Below, one piece after another: positions 28,785-36,296 of a stretch of DNA of 53,703 nucleotides (the stretch's first letter is position 1; each line of letters opens with the position of its first letter). The stretch lies in the IMG/VR virus record IMGVR_UViG_3300042507_005553, positions 1 to 53,703 of that record; one strand, 5' to 3'. Below the pieces are notes generated by a model. The model was not told where the DNA came from. It made no database searches and worked only from the letters and a program-made list of their open reading frames with translations. Source of the DNA: a virus. A program made the position numbers and the translations under genes.

Positions 28785-29177
28785 CTAAAGACCATCTATC
28801 GCTTCGACTTTTATTGTTCCTAAAGTGCCACTTGGTAACGATGATGAAGAATAAACATTATTCCAATTATTATCTATTGCAAGTTGATGTAAAATAGTTC
28901 TGTAAATTTGATATGTATTTCCAATAAATTCAGAACCATTATACCCTTTACTTCCATTGTCAGGTAAATCAGGTAATAATATTCTTTTCACTTGTTTTAA
29001 AAGACCTTCAACTTCATCACGCCTTTTCATTTGTTCATCAAACGGTAAACCACGCAACATTTGTTCAATGGTATATCTCATTTCCGATTGACCTCCAGCA
29101 AATCTTGAAACATCTTCAAGACAAAAAGAAACTAATCTCATTTGTTCCTCTGATAATTCTATTTTATATTTTCTCAT
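28785..29177 (-). CDS. Cassette gene: hypothetical protein (130 aa)
   Basis: Start placed at 29177 (MRKYKIELSEEQMRLVSFC); an earlier ATG at 29216 would read through the site junction. Helical protein with FCLEDVSRFAGGQSEMRYT, DEVEGLLKQVKRILLPDL. I have seen similar sequences in small Bacteroidota phage proteins. The 3' box GTGTATAAC has only a degenerate 5' partner (GTTGTACGC). Confidence 0.65.
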   Translation of the reverse strand: MRKYKIELSEEQMRLVSFCLEDVSRFAGGQSEMRYTIEQMLRGLPFDEQMKRRDEVEGLLKQVKRILLPDLPDNGSKGYNGSEFIGNTYQIYRTILHQLAIDNNWNNVYSSSSLPSGTLGTIKVEAIDGL

Positions 29178-29226
29178 ATTCCAATTTTTAAATTTGTGGT
29201 TAGGCGTACAACACATATACCCAACC

Positions 29227-29255
29227 GTTATAAAACATTAAAACGATTTTATAAC
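29227..29255 (-). repeat. Minimal attC-like hairpin, identical to 2906-2934
   Basis: The same 29-bp sequence (GTTATAAAA arms, loop CATTAAAACGA) as in array 1. In both arrays it sits directly next to a tRNA-like-loop attC site. Confidence 0.75.
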
Positions 29256-29373
29256 AAAGAATATAAGAAATAGGGGTGTGGAATGTCATACCACTAAGCA
29301 ATCGCTATCAACCTTCTAGCTTACACGAAACCATCTATTTACACTACTTCTTATATTCTCAACCGTTAGGTGC
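29247..29373 (-). repeat. attC-like site 16
   Basis: R'' GCACCTAAC (29365-29373), arm AGAATATAAGAAGTAG, partner arm CTATTTCTTATATTCT, R' GTTATAAAA (29247-29255). The about 75-nt loop has GTGG...CCAC pairs that weakly recall a T-arm, as in site 2. Confidence 0.75.
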
Positions 29374-29377
29374 AATG

Positions 29378-29566
29378 CTATGACTGCAACTCCTTACGCA
29401 AATCTTCTTCTATTAATTTGAATGTTCTCATTTTAATATCACACTTCATTGCATTTTCATAATTACCAGCTTCTTTGTATTCATCAACACTTTTTTGAAG
29501 CATTTCAACTCTACCAACTATTCGGCAAAGCATATTTTCCATTCGTTCTCTTAATGTTTGTTTCAT
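29378..29566 (-). CDS. Cassette gene: helical protein (62 aa)
   Basis: Start at 29566 (MKQTLRERMENML) after AAATAAAG; the frame upstream includes the cassette junction. EDEYKEAGNYENAMKCDIKMRTFKLIEEDLRKELQS-like helices. Cassette boxes GTTAGGTGCA and TGCACCTAAC pair over 10 bases. Unknown function. Confidence 0.65.
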   Translation of the reverse strand: MKQTLRERMENMLCRIVGRVEMLQKSVDEYKEAGNYENAMKCDIKMRTFKLIEEDLRKELQS

Positions 29567-29592
29567 CTTTATTTTAGTTTGTGAGAAGCACT

Positions 29593-29690
29593 GCACCTAA
29601 CAGCACATAGGCAATAGTTGCCAGAAACTTCTCGGTTAATAATTTAATTTATCGTAGGCAACCGTCGCCTATCTGCAAAACGTTATAAGC
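29593..29690 (-). repeat. attC-like site 17
   Basis: R'' GCTTATAAC (29682-29690), spacer GTTTT, arms GGCAACTATTGCCTATGTG-like pairing 29605-29620 with 29656-29672 over 16 bp with mismatches, R' GTTAGGTGC (29593-29601). Confidence 0.75.
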
Positions 29691-29701
29691 AATAAAAATT
29701 A

Positions 29702-29938
29702 CTACTGCTCACGTTCAAGTTTCTCGTTAATCGCTTCGGCAATAAACTTTCCTACCTTGTCTTGAAATTCGGTTGCCTTATCCATGTCTAATTTAAACAA
29801 GTTTTGCAGTTCTCCCCATCCTCTTACATCAGCAACATGATGTAAATAGTCGGCATCCTTAGTTTTTTCGATAGCCCATATTTGAGTGCCTTCGCTATCA
29901 TATTGCACTCCGCTTTTAAACCATTCTTTTATTGTCAT
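29702..29938 (-). CDS. Cassette gene: conserved small protein (78 aa)
   Basis: MTIKEWFKSGVQYDSEGTQIW...VADVRGWGELQNLFK...FQDKVGKFIAEAINEKL, a pattern I recognise from small Bacteroidota phage and mobile-element ORFs of unknown function. Cassette boxes GTTATAAGC/GCTTATAAC. Its leader and flanking bases closely match the 5505 cassette. Confidence 0.7.
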   Translation of the reverse strand: MTIKEWFKSGVQYDSEGTQIWAIEKTKDADYLHHVADVRGWGELQNLFKLDMDKATEFQDKVGKFIAEAINEKLEREQ

Positions 29939-29954
29939 GTCCGTAATTTTTACA

Positions 29955-30054
29955 GCTTATAACAGCGTATATACAAGATACGCCTACAAGCATTTGTTTA
30001 TAATTTAAAGTTTATCGTTTGGCGTACCTCGTATATACGCAAAACGTTATAACC
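29955..30054 (-). repeat. attC-like site 18
   Basis: R'' GGTTATAAC (30046-30054), spacer GTTTT, stem GCGTATATACGAGGTACGCC with its partner 29965-29985 (GCGTATATACAAGATACGCC), R' GTTATAAGC (29955-29963). Closely resembles site 9. Confidence 0.85.
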
Positions 30055-30448
30055 AATTAGACAAACGACACCCCATTTGAAGTAATATATGTTTTTTATC
30101 TTTTTCTGAAATTTCTGTTTCCTCTATTATTTCTGTTAATGAAAGTTCGAGTATAAGTTTAATGTTTGCTATTTCAAACTTATGTTCAGTTTTAGAGAAA
30201 ACAGAAAAATCATCTGTTAATAAATCTCTACAAACAACTTGATGCTCATTAACATCTATTACTTCAAAACAATTACGTCTGTTCGTTGTAATTTTATTTC
30301 CCTTTTCAAATATATTTTCCATAACTAACTGGTTATAACAAAGTGTATAAGCAATATAATCCAAAAATGGACTACTATCTTCTGCATAATCAAACTGCTT
30401 TGCATATTCAGTAGCCATCTTTTCTATTTGTTCTTTTGTTATGTCCAT
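30047..30448 (-). CDS. First cassette gene of array 2: chimeric hypothetical protein (133 aa)
   Basis: The box GTTATAACC (30331-30339), complementary to its own terminal GGTTATAAC, lies in the coding sequence (residues about 37-39, C-Y-N). So the first about 37 residues (MDITKEQIEKMATEYAKQFDYAED...) come from sequence upstream of the cassette and the rest (MENIFEKGNKITTNRRNCFEVIDVNEHQVVC...) from the cassette. An alternative start at 30321 would give the cassette-only form. Unknown function; driven by promoter-like element 14. Confidence 0.6.
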   Translation of the reverse strand: MDITKEQIEKMATEYAKQFDYAEDSSPFLDYIAYTLCYNQLVMENIFEKGNKITTNRRNCFEVIDVNEHQVVCRDLLTDDFSVFSKTEHKFEIANIKLILELSLTEIIEETEISEKDKKHILLQMGCRLSNWL

Positions 30449-30510
30449 TTTTTTATTTTTAGTTTGGTATTAATTCGCCACAACGACAACAAAGCCGCAG
30501 GACGTTATAC
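30331..30510 (-). repeat. attC-like or attI-like junction 19 at head of array 2
   Basis: R' GTTATAACC (30331-30339) and a GTATAAC box (30504-30510) that is part of promoter-like element 14. The left arm CTTATACACTTT is related to sites 6/12/13, but the right side (TGCGGCTTTGTTGTCG) does not pair with it. Either a hybrid site or a recombination entry point next to the promoter. Confidence 0.45.
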
Positions 30511-30568
30511 GTCAATATACGAACATCGTTTTGCTTTGCCAACCTTTTTATATGACGCAGTTGTGACA
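30504..30568 (-). promoter_or_regulatory. Promoter-like element 14, drives array 2
   Basis: 65-bp family member (ATGTCACAACTGCGTCATAT, GTTGGC, TATATTGACGTATAAC). The final TATAAT has become TATAAC, which joins it to the array head. Confidence 0.7.
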
Positions 30569-30570
30569 TT

Positions 30571-30678
30571 TTAAATATTACCTTGTAATATTGCGACTAT
30601 CCATAATATAGCGATTAAACCACCAATTATTGATATTACTAATAACGAACCTACGATAATTTTTAATGTATTTTTCAT
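30571..30678 (-). CDS. Small membrane peptide (35 aa)
   Basis: MKNTLKIIVGSLLVISIIGGLIAILWIVAIL..., a single long hydrophobic segment. It sits between promoter-like elements 14 and 15, with the AAAGGTTATG leader. Likely a membrane peptide; role unknown. Confidence 0.6.
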   Translation of the reverse strand: MKNTLKIIVGSLLVISIIGGLIAILWIVAILQGNI

Positions 30679-30693
30679 AACCTTTATTTCTTT

Positions 30694-30758
30694 ATTATAC
30701 GTCAATATACGAACCCTGTTCCGATTCGCCAAACTTTTCATATGACGCAGTTATGACG
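30694..30758 (-). promoter_or_regulatory. Promoter-like element 15
   Basis: 65-bp family member with an extra upstream half-site (CGTTACAACAGCGTCATAAC up to about 30769). Upstream of the membrane peptide. Confidence 0.75.
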
Positions 30759-30776
30759 CTGTTGTAACGCTTTATA

Positions 30777-31085
30777 CTAACGTTTAGATGATATAATATT
30801 AATAGCTTTTATAATACTATCACATCCTTCATAATCTTCAAATTTTTCAAGGATTTTTAAATTTACTTGAAGAGTATTTAACATATTTTTTCTATCTAGG
30901 GTAATATCATATATTTCTCCATTATCATTTATTTCAATTTCTAATATAGGAATAAAACGTTTTTTAGTATTAAGATTCTCTAGTATTTTATTAACTATTG
31001 ATTTTGATATATCATAATTTTGACATTTCATCATCTCTTCCCATTCATCTAAATTGTTAATTTTTATTTTATAAACATTACTCAT
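30777..31085 (-). CDS. Hypothetical protein (102 aa)
   Basis: 102 residues, MSNVYKIKINNLDEWEEMMKC..., alternating strands and helices; ends with LEKFEDYEGCDSIIKAINI. The start abuts the stop of the 52-aa gene upstream (TAA-ATG). No known family. The C-terminal EDYEGCDSII pattern resembles that of the 32540 product (KEENYDKCIYLTQLI). Confidence 0.6.
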   Translation of the reverse strand: MSNVYKIKINNLDEWEEMMKCQNYDISKSIVNKILENLNTKKRFIPILEIEINDNGEIYDITLDRKNMLNTLQVNLKILEKFEDYEGCDSIIKAINIISSKR

Positions 31086-31244
31086 TTAAAATAAATTTAA
31101 GAAGTTAGAATTAATTTGTTTCTCTTTTAATTTTTGATTTATTTCATCTTGTTTTAAAAGTTGAGTTGCAATTTTTTCTAGATGTTTTCGTTTTTGAGTA
31201 GAATAATCAGAGACTATTTTATCATGTTTTTTATGTTTAGCCAT
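31086..31244 (-). CDS. Small basic protein (52 aa)
   Basis: MAKHKKHDKIVSDYSTQKRKHLEKIATQLLKQDEI..., basic and helical. It sits between the HNH gene and the 30777 gene with 0-6 bp gaps, so is probably translated. Function unknown. Confidence 0.5.
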   Translation of the reverse strand: MAKHKKHDKIVSDYSTQKRKHLEKIATQLLKQDEINQKLKEKQINSNFLNLF

Positions 31245-31249
31245 TTTCT

Positions 31250-31903
31250 TTATATTTTAGAAATAAATTCAGATCCATCATTTGGTTTATCATCTATTAA
31301 TCCTAATTCTTTTAGTTTTTGTAGATTATATTCATCCAATTCTAATTCAACATGTTCTGAGGTTTTAAAGGTTACATCTAAATTATCTTCTAATGCTGAG
31401 AGATCTTTTGTATTAAATAAATCAGTTACGTATAGGAAATAACAATTATAACATAATAATTCTAGATTGCTTACTCCAAAATTTCTTTTATTTTTATCTT
31501 TAAAATGTAATACTAATGGAATTTTATAATCCACTACTCTATATTCATGAAATCCACATCTATAACATTCATCTTTTAAAATACCATCATTAATTAATCT
31601 AGTCTTTATTCTTTTAGCAGTATAATGAGAAGGATCTATTCTTCCTTCCATTAAATCTACCATAGCTATTTCTTGTTTTGAGTGGGGGTGTTTATTAGGA
31701 TCAGTAACAAATTTTCTAATACCTTTACCTGCAGGGTTAGAATGTATATCTAGAAGAGATTTACCCTCTTCATTTTTATATAATAATGCAAATTTTCTAT
31801 AATGTTGATATGATACTCCTAGATATCGGGCAGCTGCTCGATTTGATTTAGTATGCCTCATTGCTCGTAAGCAATCTTCTTTAGTTATATGTTTTACTCT
31901 CAT
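31250..31903 (-). CDS. HNH-type nuclease-like protein (217 aa)
   Basis: N-terminal HTH-like part (SNRAAARYLGVSYQHYRKFA, residues 20-39). Middle: DECYRCGFHEYRV ... PLVLHFKDKNKRNFGVSNLELLCYNCYFLY, which fits an HNH/zinc-finger core with C-x2-C...C-x2-C and the H-x(n)-N-x(n) spacing. Possibly a free-standing homing endonuclease or a DNA-binding regulator. The last part is acidic. Confidence 0.7.
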   Translation of the reverse strand: MRVKHITKEDCLRAMRHTKSNRAAARYLGVSYQHYRKFALLYKNEEGKSLLDIHSNPAGKGIRKFVTDPNKHPHSKQEIAMVDLMEGRIDPSHYTAKRIKTRLINDGILKDECYRCGFHEYRVVDYKIPLVLHFKDKNKRNFGVSNLELLCYNCYFLYVTDLFNTKDLSALEDNLDVTFKTSEHVELELDEYNLQKLKELGLIDDKPNDGSEFISKI

Positions 31904-32385
31904 TATTCTTCCTCTTCATCTTCATCATCTTCATCAACCTCTTCCAACCCAATAACTTCCAGATCATCTACTTTAATAGTATTATTTATAATTTCCTGAA
32001 TTAAGCCCCAAAATTTTTCAGTTGTGGAGATATCTATTTCATTACCATTTTTTGAATTGTATAATTTAGCATATTCCTCTTCCCCACCAAATATATTTTT
32101 TCTCTCATAAACATACCATAATATTAAATCAGACAATCTTGAGTTTTTAAAATATAACATAACAAAAGCATCAATTATTTCATATAAACTTTCATCATAA
32201 CCTTGGAGATCAATTTGATATAGTTCATAGATGTATTGTTGTTTCTCCCAAGACGCGATCCACGATTCTAAAATACCACAAAATGTTTCTTTATCACTGT
32301 CTATGGTGTGTTCTTCTAAAGTGATTTGGGCCCCAATAATTTGTTGGAGTAATTCTTGAATGTTTTTCTTTGGATCCATTATCAT
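31903..32385 (-). CDS. Hypothetical acidic protein (160 aa)
   Basis: 160 residues, helical, with an extremely acidic tail (EEVDEDDEDEEEE). The start at 32385 overlaps the stop of the upstream gene (ATGA). Unknown function. Confidence 0.65.
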   Translation of the reverse strand: MIMDPKKNIQELLQQIIGAQITLEEHTIDSDKETFCGILESWIASWEKQQYIYELYQIDLQGYDESLYEIIDAFVMLYFKNSRLSDLILWYVYERKNIFGGEEEYAKLYNSKNGNEIDISTTEKFWGLIQEIINNTIKVDDLEVIGLEEVDEDDEDEEEE

Positions 32386-32543
32386 ATTTTAATTACAGAA
32401 TATAATGATTTAAAAGTATCCACACTTAAATTCTTCATTTGAGCAAATAACTTAACAGCATTTTCTTTACTTGTACTTCTAATTTTATAAATAATTTCTA
32501 TTACAGCACCGTTTTTTGAAAAAAATCCGTATTCTTCGTTCAT
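32382..32543 (-). CDS. Hypothetical protein (53 aa)
   Basis: Start at 32543 (MNEEYGFFSKNG), overlapping the upstream stop (ATGA). Small alpha/beta protein; unknown function. Confidence 0.55.
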   Translation of the reverse strand: MNEEYGFFSKNGAVIEIIYKIRSTSKENAVKLFAQMKNLSVDTFKSLYSVIKI

Positions 32544-32851
32544 ATCTTTTTTATTAATTGAGTTAAATAAATACATTTATCATAATTTTCCTCTTTCTCA
32601 TATTTTTTCAAAACATTATTAATAGCTGGCTCAAATTGATCTCTATTAATGGTGATTTTAAACTTATGATTGGATATATTAATTATATGTGCTTCGGTTT
32701 TGTTAGTTTCAATAGCTTCTTCTATTGCTTCTAAGGTTTCACTTAATATAAAATCTGAAAATACATCTGAAGTACACAGTTCATTCAAATCAATTTCATT
32801 ATTATAATTAATAACTAACTCCTTTGGTTTTCTTACTTTTACCTCTCCCAT
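32540..32851 (-). CDS. Hypothetical protein (103 aa)
   Basis: MGEVKVRKPKELVINYNNEIDLNELCTSDVF..., acidic helix-rich, then IINISNHKFKITINRDQF and KEENYDKCIYLTQLIKKI. No recognised family. First small gene below the glycan locus. Confidence 0.6.
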   Translation of the reverse strand: MGEVKVRKPKELVINYNNEIDLNELCTSDVFSDFILSETLEAIEEAIETNKTEAHIINISNHKFKITINRDQFEPAINNVLKKYEKEENYDKCIYLTQLIKKI

Positions 32852-32863
32852 AATATTGGTTTA

Positions 32864-33622
32864 TTATAAATATTTAAGATTAGTATTTGGGTTATGTTTT
32901 ATATAATTCCCCCATTTATATTTAGCATATTCGTGACCTTGAATTTCAGCTTGTCTTCTTTTTTCTCCATTAACTGAAACTGAAGCAAAATGGTAAAAAT
33001 GACAATTATATGTTCTAAGCATTTTAAGACCTGAGAGTTGGCATTTTAAAAAGAAATCCCAGTCTGCTACTAGTCCAAATTCATAATTTTCATCCCATCC
33101 CCCTACTCTTAAGTAATCTATTTTAGACATGAATATAGGGAGTGTAGAACCACTTTCATCAGGAAAAAGTCCACGTAATGGTTCCTCATATTTCCAATAA
33201 TTTTCTAAACTAAATGTTTTAGGATCACGTCCACAATCCCTAATATGGAATTGCTTAAATATACTAGGTGTAGGTTCAATTTGATTTGGAGAAATGACTG
33301 AGTTAGGTTCATATACCTCTAAAAGAGAAATATCATAATTTATAGAAGCTACATTGTCATCATTTACTATTAAAATCAGCTCATTAGAGGCATTATAAAC
33401 GCCCAAATTAGTAGCTCGACATAGACCTACATTCTCGTCTAAATTTAGAATTTCAATTGATTTAGCATATTTTTCCAATACGTTTTTATTAATATCATAA
33501 TAACCATCTACTACTACAATAATTTCATTTTTATTTTGTTGTCCTTCAATGCATGATTTAAGACATAAATCAAGATATTCTGGGGATTTATATGTTGGGA
33601 TAATTACAGATGTTTTTTCCAT
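32864..33622 (-). CDS. GT-A family 2 glycosyltransferase
   Basis: 252 residues. SVIIPTYKSPEYLDLCLKSC and ELILIVNDDN (a DxD-type nucleotide-sugar site) are the family-2 hallmarks; GGWDENYEFGLVADWDFFLKCQ matches the later W/E acceptor region. Probably transfers a sugar to a phage or host surface glycan. First of a run of glycan genes from 32.9 to 42.2 kb. The start overlaps the end of the next gene by 19 bp. Confidence 0.85.
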   Translation of the reverse strand: MEKTSVIIPTYKSPEYLDLCLKSCIEGQQNKNEIIVVVDGYYDINKNVLEKYAKSIEILNLDENVGLCRATNLGVYNASNELILIVNDDNVASINYDISLLEVYEPNSVISPNQIEPTPSIFKQFHIRDCGRDPKTFSLENYWKYEEPLRGLFPDESGSTLPIFMSKIDYLRVGGWDENYEFGLVADWDFFLKCQLSGLKMLRTYNCHFYHFASVSVNGEKRRQAEIQGHEYAKYKWGNYIKHNPNTNLKYL

Positions 33623-34326
33623 TCTTCAACTAGATTTTCTTGTTTTATTTTATATAAAGGGGCCAACCACATTGTTTCTCCATGAGTGCTAAATGTATTT
33701 AAAGGACATAATAATGCATTTCCTTTATCTCTTAATTCAAGAAACATTCTAAAATCATCAGGATGAGTTCCATTTGTCCATTTTCTTAATATTTCCTCAT
33801 CTTCTTTTAATGTTTTTACTTTAGCAGCAAAAGTCATAGTTGTACTATTAAACATTCCAAATAACTGTGTTTCTCCTCTATATATTCTAGTTAAATACCC
33901 ACCATCATTACCTACTTCAGGATTCCCCCCACTTGTAGATGGGATGAATTTATCAGGATGAAGATATAAAGTTACATATGGAGCTCCTAATTTAAACCCT
34001 TCTTCTAGTATTTGGGGAGAGCCTTTTAAATGGATATAATCATTTTCTACAAAATAAACTATTTCATCATTATCCCATTTTAAAGCCATATCTAGGGCTA
34101 AATTAAATGTTCCTGCTCCATGACCCACTGATACTGAGGATATTTTGTTAGGATGAATATATTTAGTAATCATTTGTAGTGTTTCTTTACTACAATTATC
34201 TGCTATTATTTCAAGATTTTGATTACCAAATACTGAAATAAAGTTTTTTAAACAATTTTCATTAGTAATGTAATCTGGTTTTACTTTATTATAACCAGCA
34301 TCTGATATTCTATATACTATTTTCAT
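33604..34326 (-). CDS. GT-A-like glycosyltransferase (240 aa)
   Basis: MKIVYRISDAGYNKVKPDYI..., with VYFVENDYIHLKGSPQIL (an ED-x-type loop) and DFRMFLEL. Looks like a GT-A fold protein lacking an obvious DxD triplet. Overlaps the next gene by 4 bp (ATGA), so translationally coupled. Substrate unknown. Confidence 0.65.
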   Translation of the reverse strand: MKIVYRISDAGYNKVKPDYITNENCLKNFISVFGNQNLEIIADNCSKETLQMITKYIHPNKISSVSVGHGAGTFNLALDMALKWDNDEIVYFVENDYIHLKGSPQILEEGFKLGAPYVTLYLHPDKFIPSTSGGNPEVGNDGGYLTRIYRGETQLFGMFNSTTMTFAAKVKTLKEDEEILRKWTNGTHPDDFRMFLELRDKGNALLCPLNTFSTHGETMWLAPLYKIKQENLVEEWKKHL

Positions 34327-34877
34327 TTAATTCTTTCTATAATTAATAATCCATTATTATTTAAGAATTTTTCTTTAATTTGCCATTCATTATTATTTTC
34401 TAAAAATTCATCAATAGCATAATTAATTCCTTTATAACCTCCAGTTTCACCATGTTTTCCCCAAGAAACAATATCATGAAATCCTATATATTTTCTAACT
34501 TTTGGAGAATGTAATTTTAATTCATCTCTTACTTGTTCATATACATGCCATGTATCTAAAAATAAAAAGTCAGTTTCTTCAATTTCTATTTCTAAAACAT
34601 TAGCTTTAATAAATTTAAAATCTAACCCATATGATTCAGCTGTTTCATATACATTATTAATATTTCCTCCCCAATTTGATGGATCTTCTAAATCATAACT
34701 TATTAATTTTTTAGGAGCCGCAGCTAAAAAAGCCCATGTTGAACATATTCCTCTAACACCCATTTCGGTTATATGCTCACATTCTTGTCCATATTTAATT
34801 AATGTTGGGATATGCTCATTTATATCTGAGGGAGTTTGGTAAAGTTGATTTACTAATTGTTCTAAATTATATTTCAT
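34323..34877 (-). CDS. Class I SAM methyltransferase-like (184 aa)
   Basis: TEMGVRGICSTWAFLAAAP resembles the SAM-binding motif I, followed by LFLDTWHVYEQVRDEL and KYIGFHDIVSWG, as in the Methyltransf_24 / cephalosporin-hydroxylase-like group. Probably a sugar or small-molecule methyltransferase acting with the neighbouring glycosyltransferases. Confidence 0.65.
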   Translation of the reverse strand: MKYNLEQLVNQLYQTPSDINEHIPTLIKYGQECEHITEMGVRGICSTWAFLAAAPKKLISYDLEDPSNWGGNINNVYETAESYGLDFKFIKANVLEIEIEETDFLFLDTWHVYEQVRDELKLHSPKVRKYIGFHDIVSWGKHGETGGYKGINYAIDEFLENNNEWQIKEKFLNNNGLLIIERIK

Positions 34878-35668
34878 ATTTTTATTATTTGTTGATTACT
34901 ATGTTGAAAATGGCAAATTCCTTCTACCATTATATTTTTATGACTGCAATCGTGGATATTATTATTTTTAATAACTTGAAGTAAATATAAATACTTTTCT
35001 TCAGGTATCAAATGGTATTTTGTAAGATTATTTCTTTCTGTACATTCTTTTAGTAATGTTTCACAACTTCTAAATCCATATTCCCATGCTTTTCCATTAT
35101 ATCCTGGTATAGTTTGGACTTTGTTATAAATTTCATTTACATGTTCTTTATCATTTAAATAATCTGTTTTAAAGACATTTATAAAGTAAAAATTGGTTTG
35201 CGGATAAAAATCTTCATTTATAATTCGATTAAAATCAAAATTATATTTAACCATTCCTCCATATCCAATTCCATTTAAATAATAAAAATTAGCTTCTTCA
35301 ATTTCTTTATTTAATATTTCTTCTTGTAATATAATATCAGTAGCTGATTTGCATAACCATTCAATACCGTTTTCTTTACAGTAATCAAAAATAGCATCAT
35401 CTAAATCCGCTGTTCCAAAATTATGACCTCGATTTATTTTTGAATCTATAATAACACAATTAGGAAAATATGTTTTCCACATTTGAGTATTTTCTTCTAT
35501 AAATTCAGGGTAATTTTTATAATTAGTAGCGATTACTATTTTTTGAAATTCTTTTAAAACTGGTAAGTTATAAAGAATATATTGTTCTAAAAGATCTAAA
35601 TCATTTTGAGATGAAATATATCCTACAACTCCATAAACTGATTTATTAATAAGTTGTTTTAAATTCAT
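34874..35668 (-). CDS. Glycosyltransferase-like protein (264 aa)
   Basis: 264 residues, VYGVVGYISSQNDLDLLEQYILYN..., with a GT-A-like start and KSATDIILQEEILNKEI. I cannot place it in a known GT family. Membership of the glycan locus supports a carbohydrate role. Ends 4 bp into the neighbouring gene. Confidence 0.55.
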   Translation of the reverse strand: MNLKQLINKSVYGVVGYISSQNDLDLLEQYILYNLPVLKEFQKIVIATNYKNYPEFIEENTQMWKTYFPNCVIIDSKINRGHNFGTADLDDAIFDYCKENGIEWLCKSATDIILQEEILNKEIEEANFYYLNGIGYGGMVKYNFDFNRIINEDFYPQTNFYFINVFKTDYLNDKEHVNEIYNKVQTIPGYNGKAWEYGFRSCETLLKECTERNNLTKYHLIPEEKYLYLLQVIKNNNIHDCSHKNIMVEGICHFQHSNQQIIKI

Positions 35669-36296
35669 CCCAAGTAATTAAGTTTAATAATTGCTTTTTA
35701 TTTGTAGCAAAATATTCCCATTCCCAAATGTTTGCTTGTAAAGTGCAGGTTTTTTCTCCTACTTTAATTACTCCAACTCCAAAATCTGTATCTATAACAC
35801 TACATTCCATATTTAGATAACGTGATTTAAAATCAACAAATGCTTTCCAGGTATCTCCATTCCACGCTATTGTTTCTCTAGGAATTAATTGTGCGTCGTA
35901 GCTTACTGGATTACAATCATGTAATACAATAAATCCACCATCAACAACATGATTTAAAGCATTTTCAATATCTTTTGCTACTTGATCAGCATGATGTAAT
36001 CCATCAATGAATATGATATCATATTTTATTTCATCATGACCTTTAATTAAATCAAAAAATGCATCTGAAGTCATTGGGTAATTTACTTCTGGGGGTGTGT
36101 ATCCTTCTACTCCTGGGTCTACTCCATCTTTGTGAGAGGCTTTAATTTCTCTAATATTTTCTCCTTTAAATACTCCTATTTCAAGATAATTAATTAATTT
36201 ATATTTTTCAATTAAATAATTAATGATGTCATATCGTTTAATGGTACTGTTTAAGTTACGTTGAACTTCAGATTCATCTAAATTGTTTTTATACAT
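35646..36296 (-). CDS. Class I SAM methyltransferase (216 aa)
   Basis: INYLEIGVFKGENIREI (motif I), DIIFIDGLHHADQVAKDIENAL, and GGFIVLHDCNP are classic for Methyltransf_24 enzymes. Probably methylates a sugar in the phage glycan. It overlaps its neighbours at both ends by 8-23 bp. Confidence 0.8.
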   Translation of the reverse strand: MYKNNLDESEVQRNLNSTIKRYDIINYLIEKYKLINYLEIGVFKGENIREIKASHKDGVDPGVEGYTPPEVNYPMTSDAFFDLIKGHDEIKYDIIFIDGLHHADQVAKDIENALNHVVDGGFIVLHDCNPVSYDAQLIPRETIAWNGDTWKAFVDFKSRYLNMECSVIDTDFGVGVIKVGEKTCTLQANIWEWEYFATNKKQLLNLITWDEFKTTY

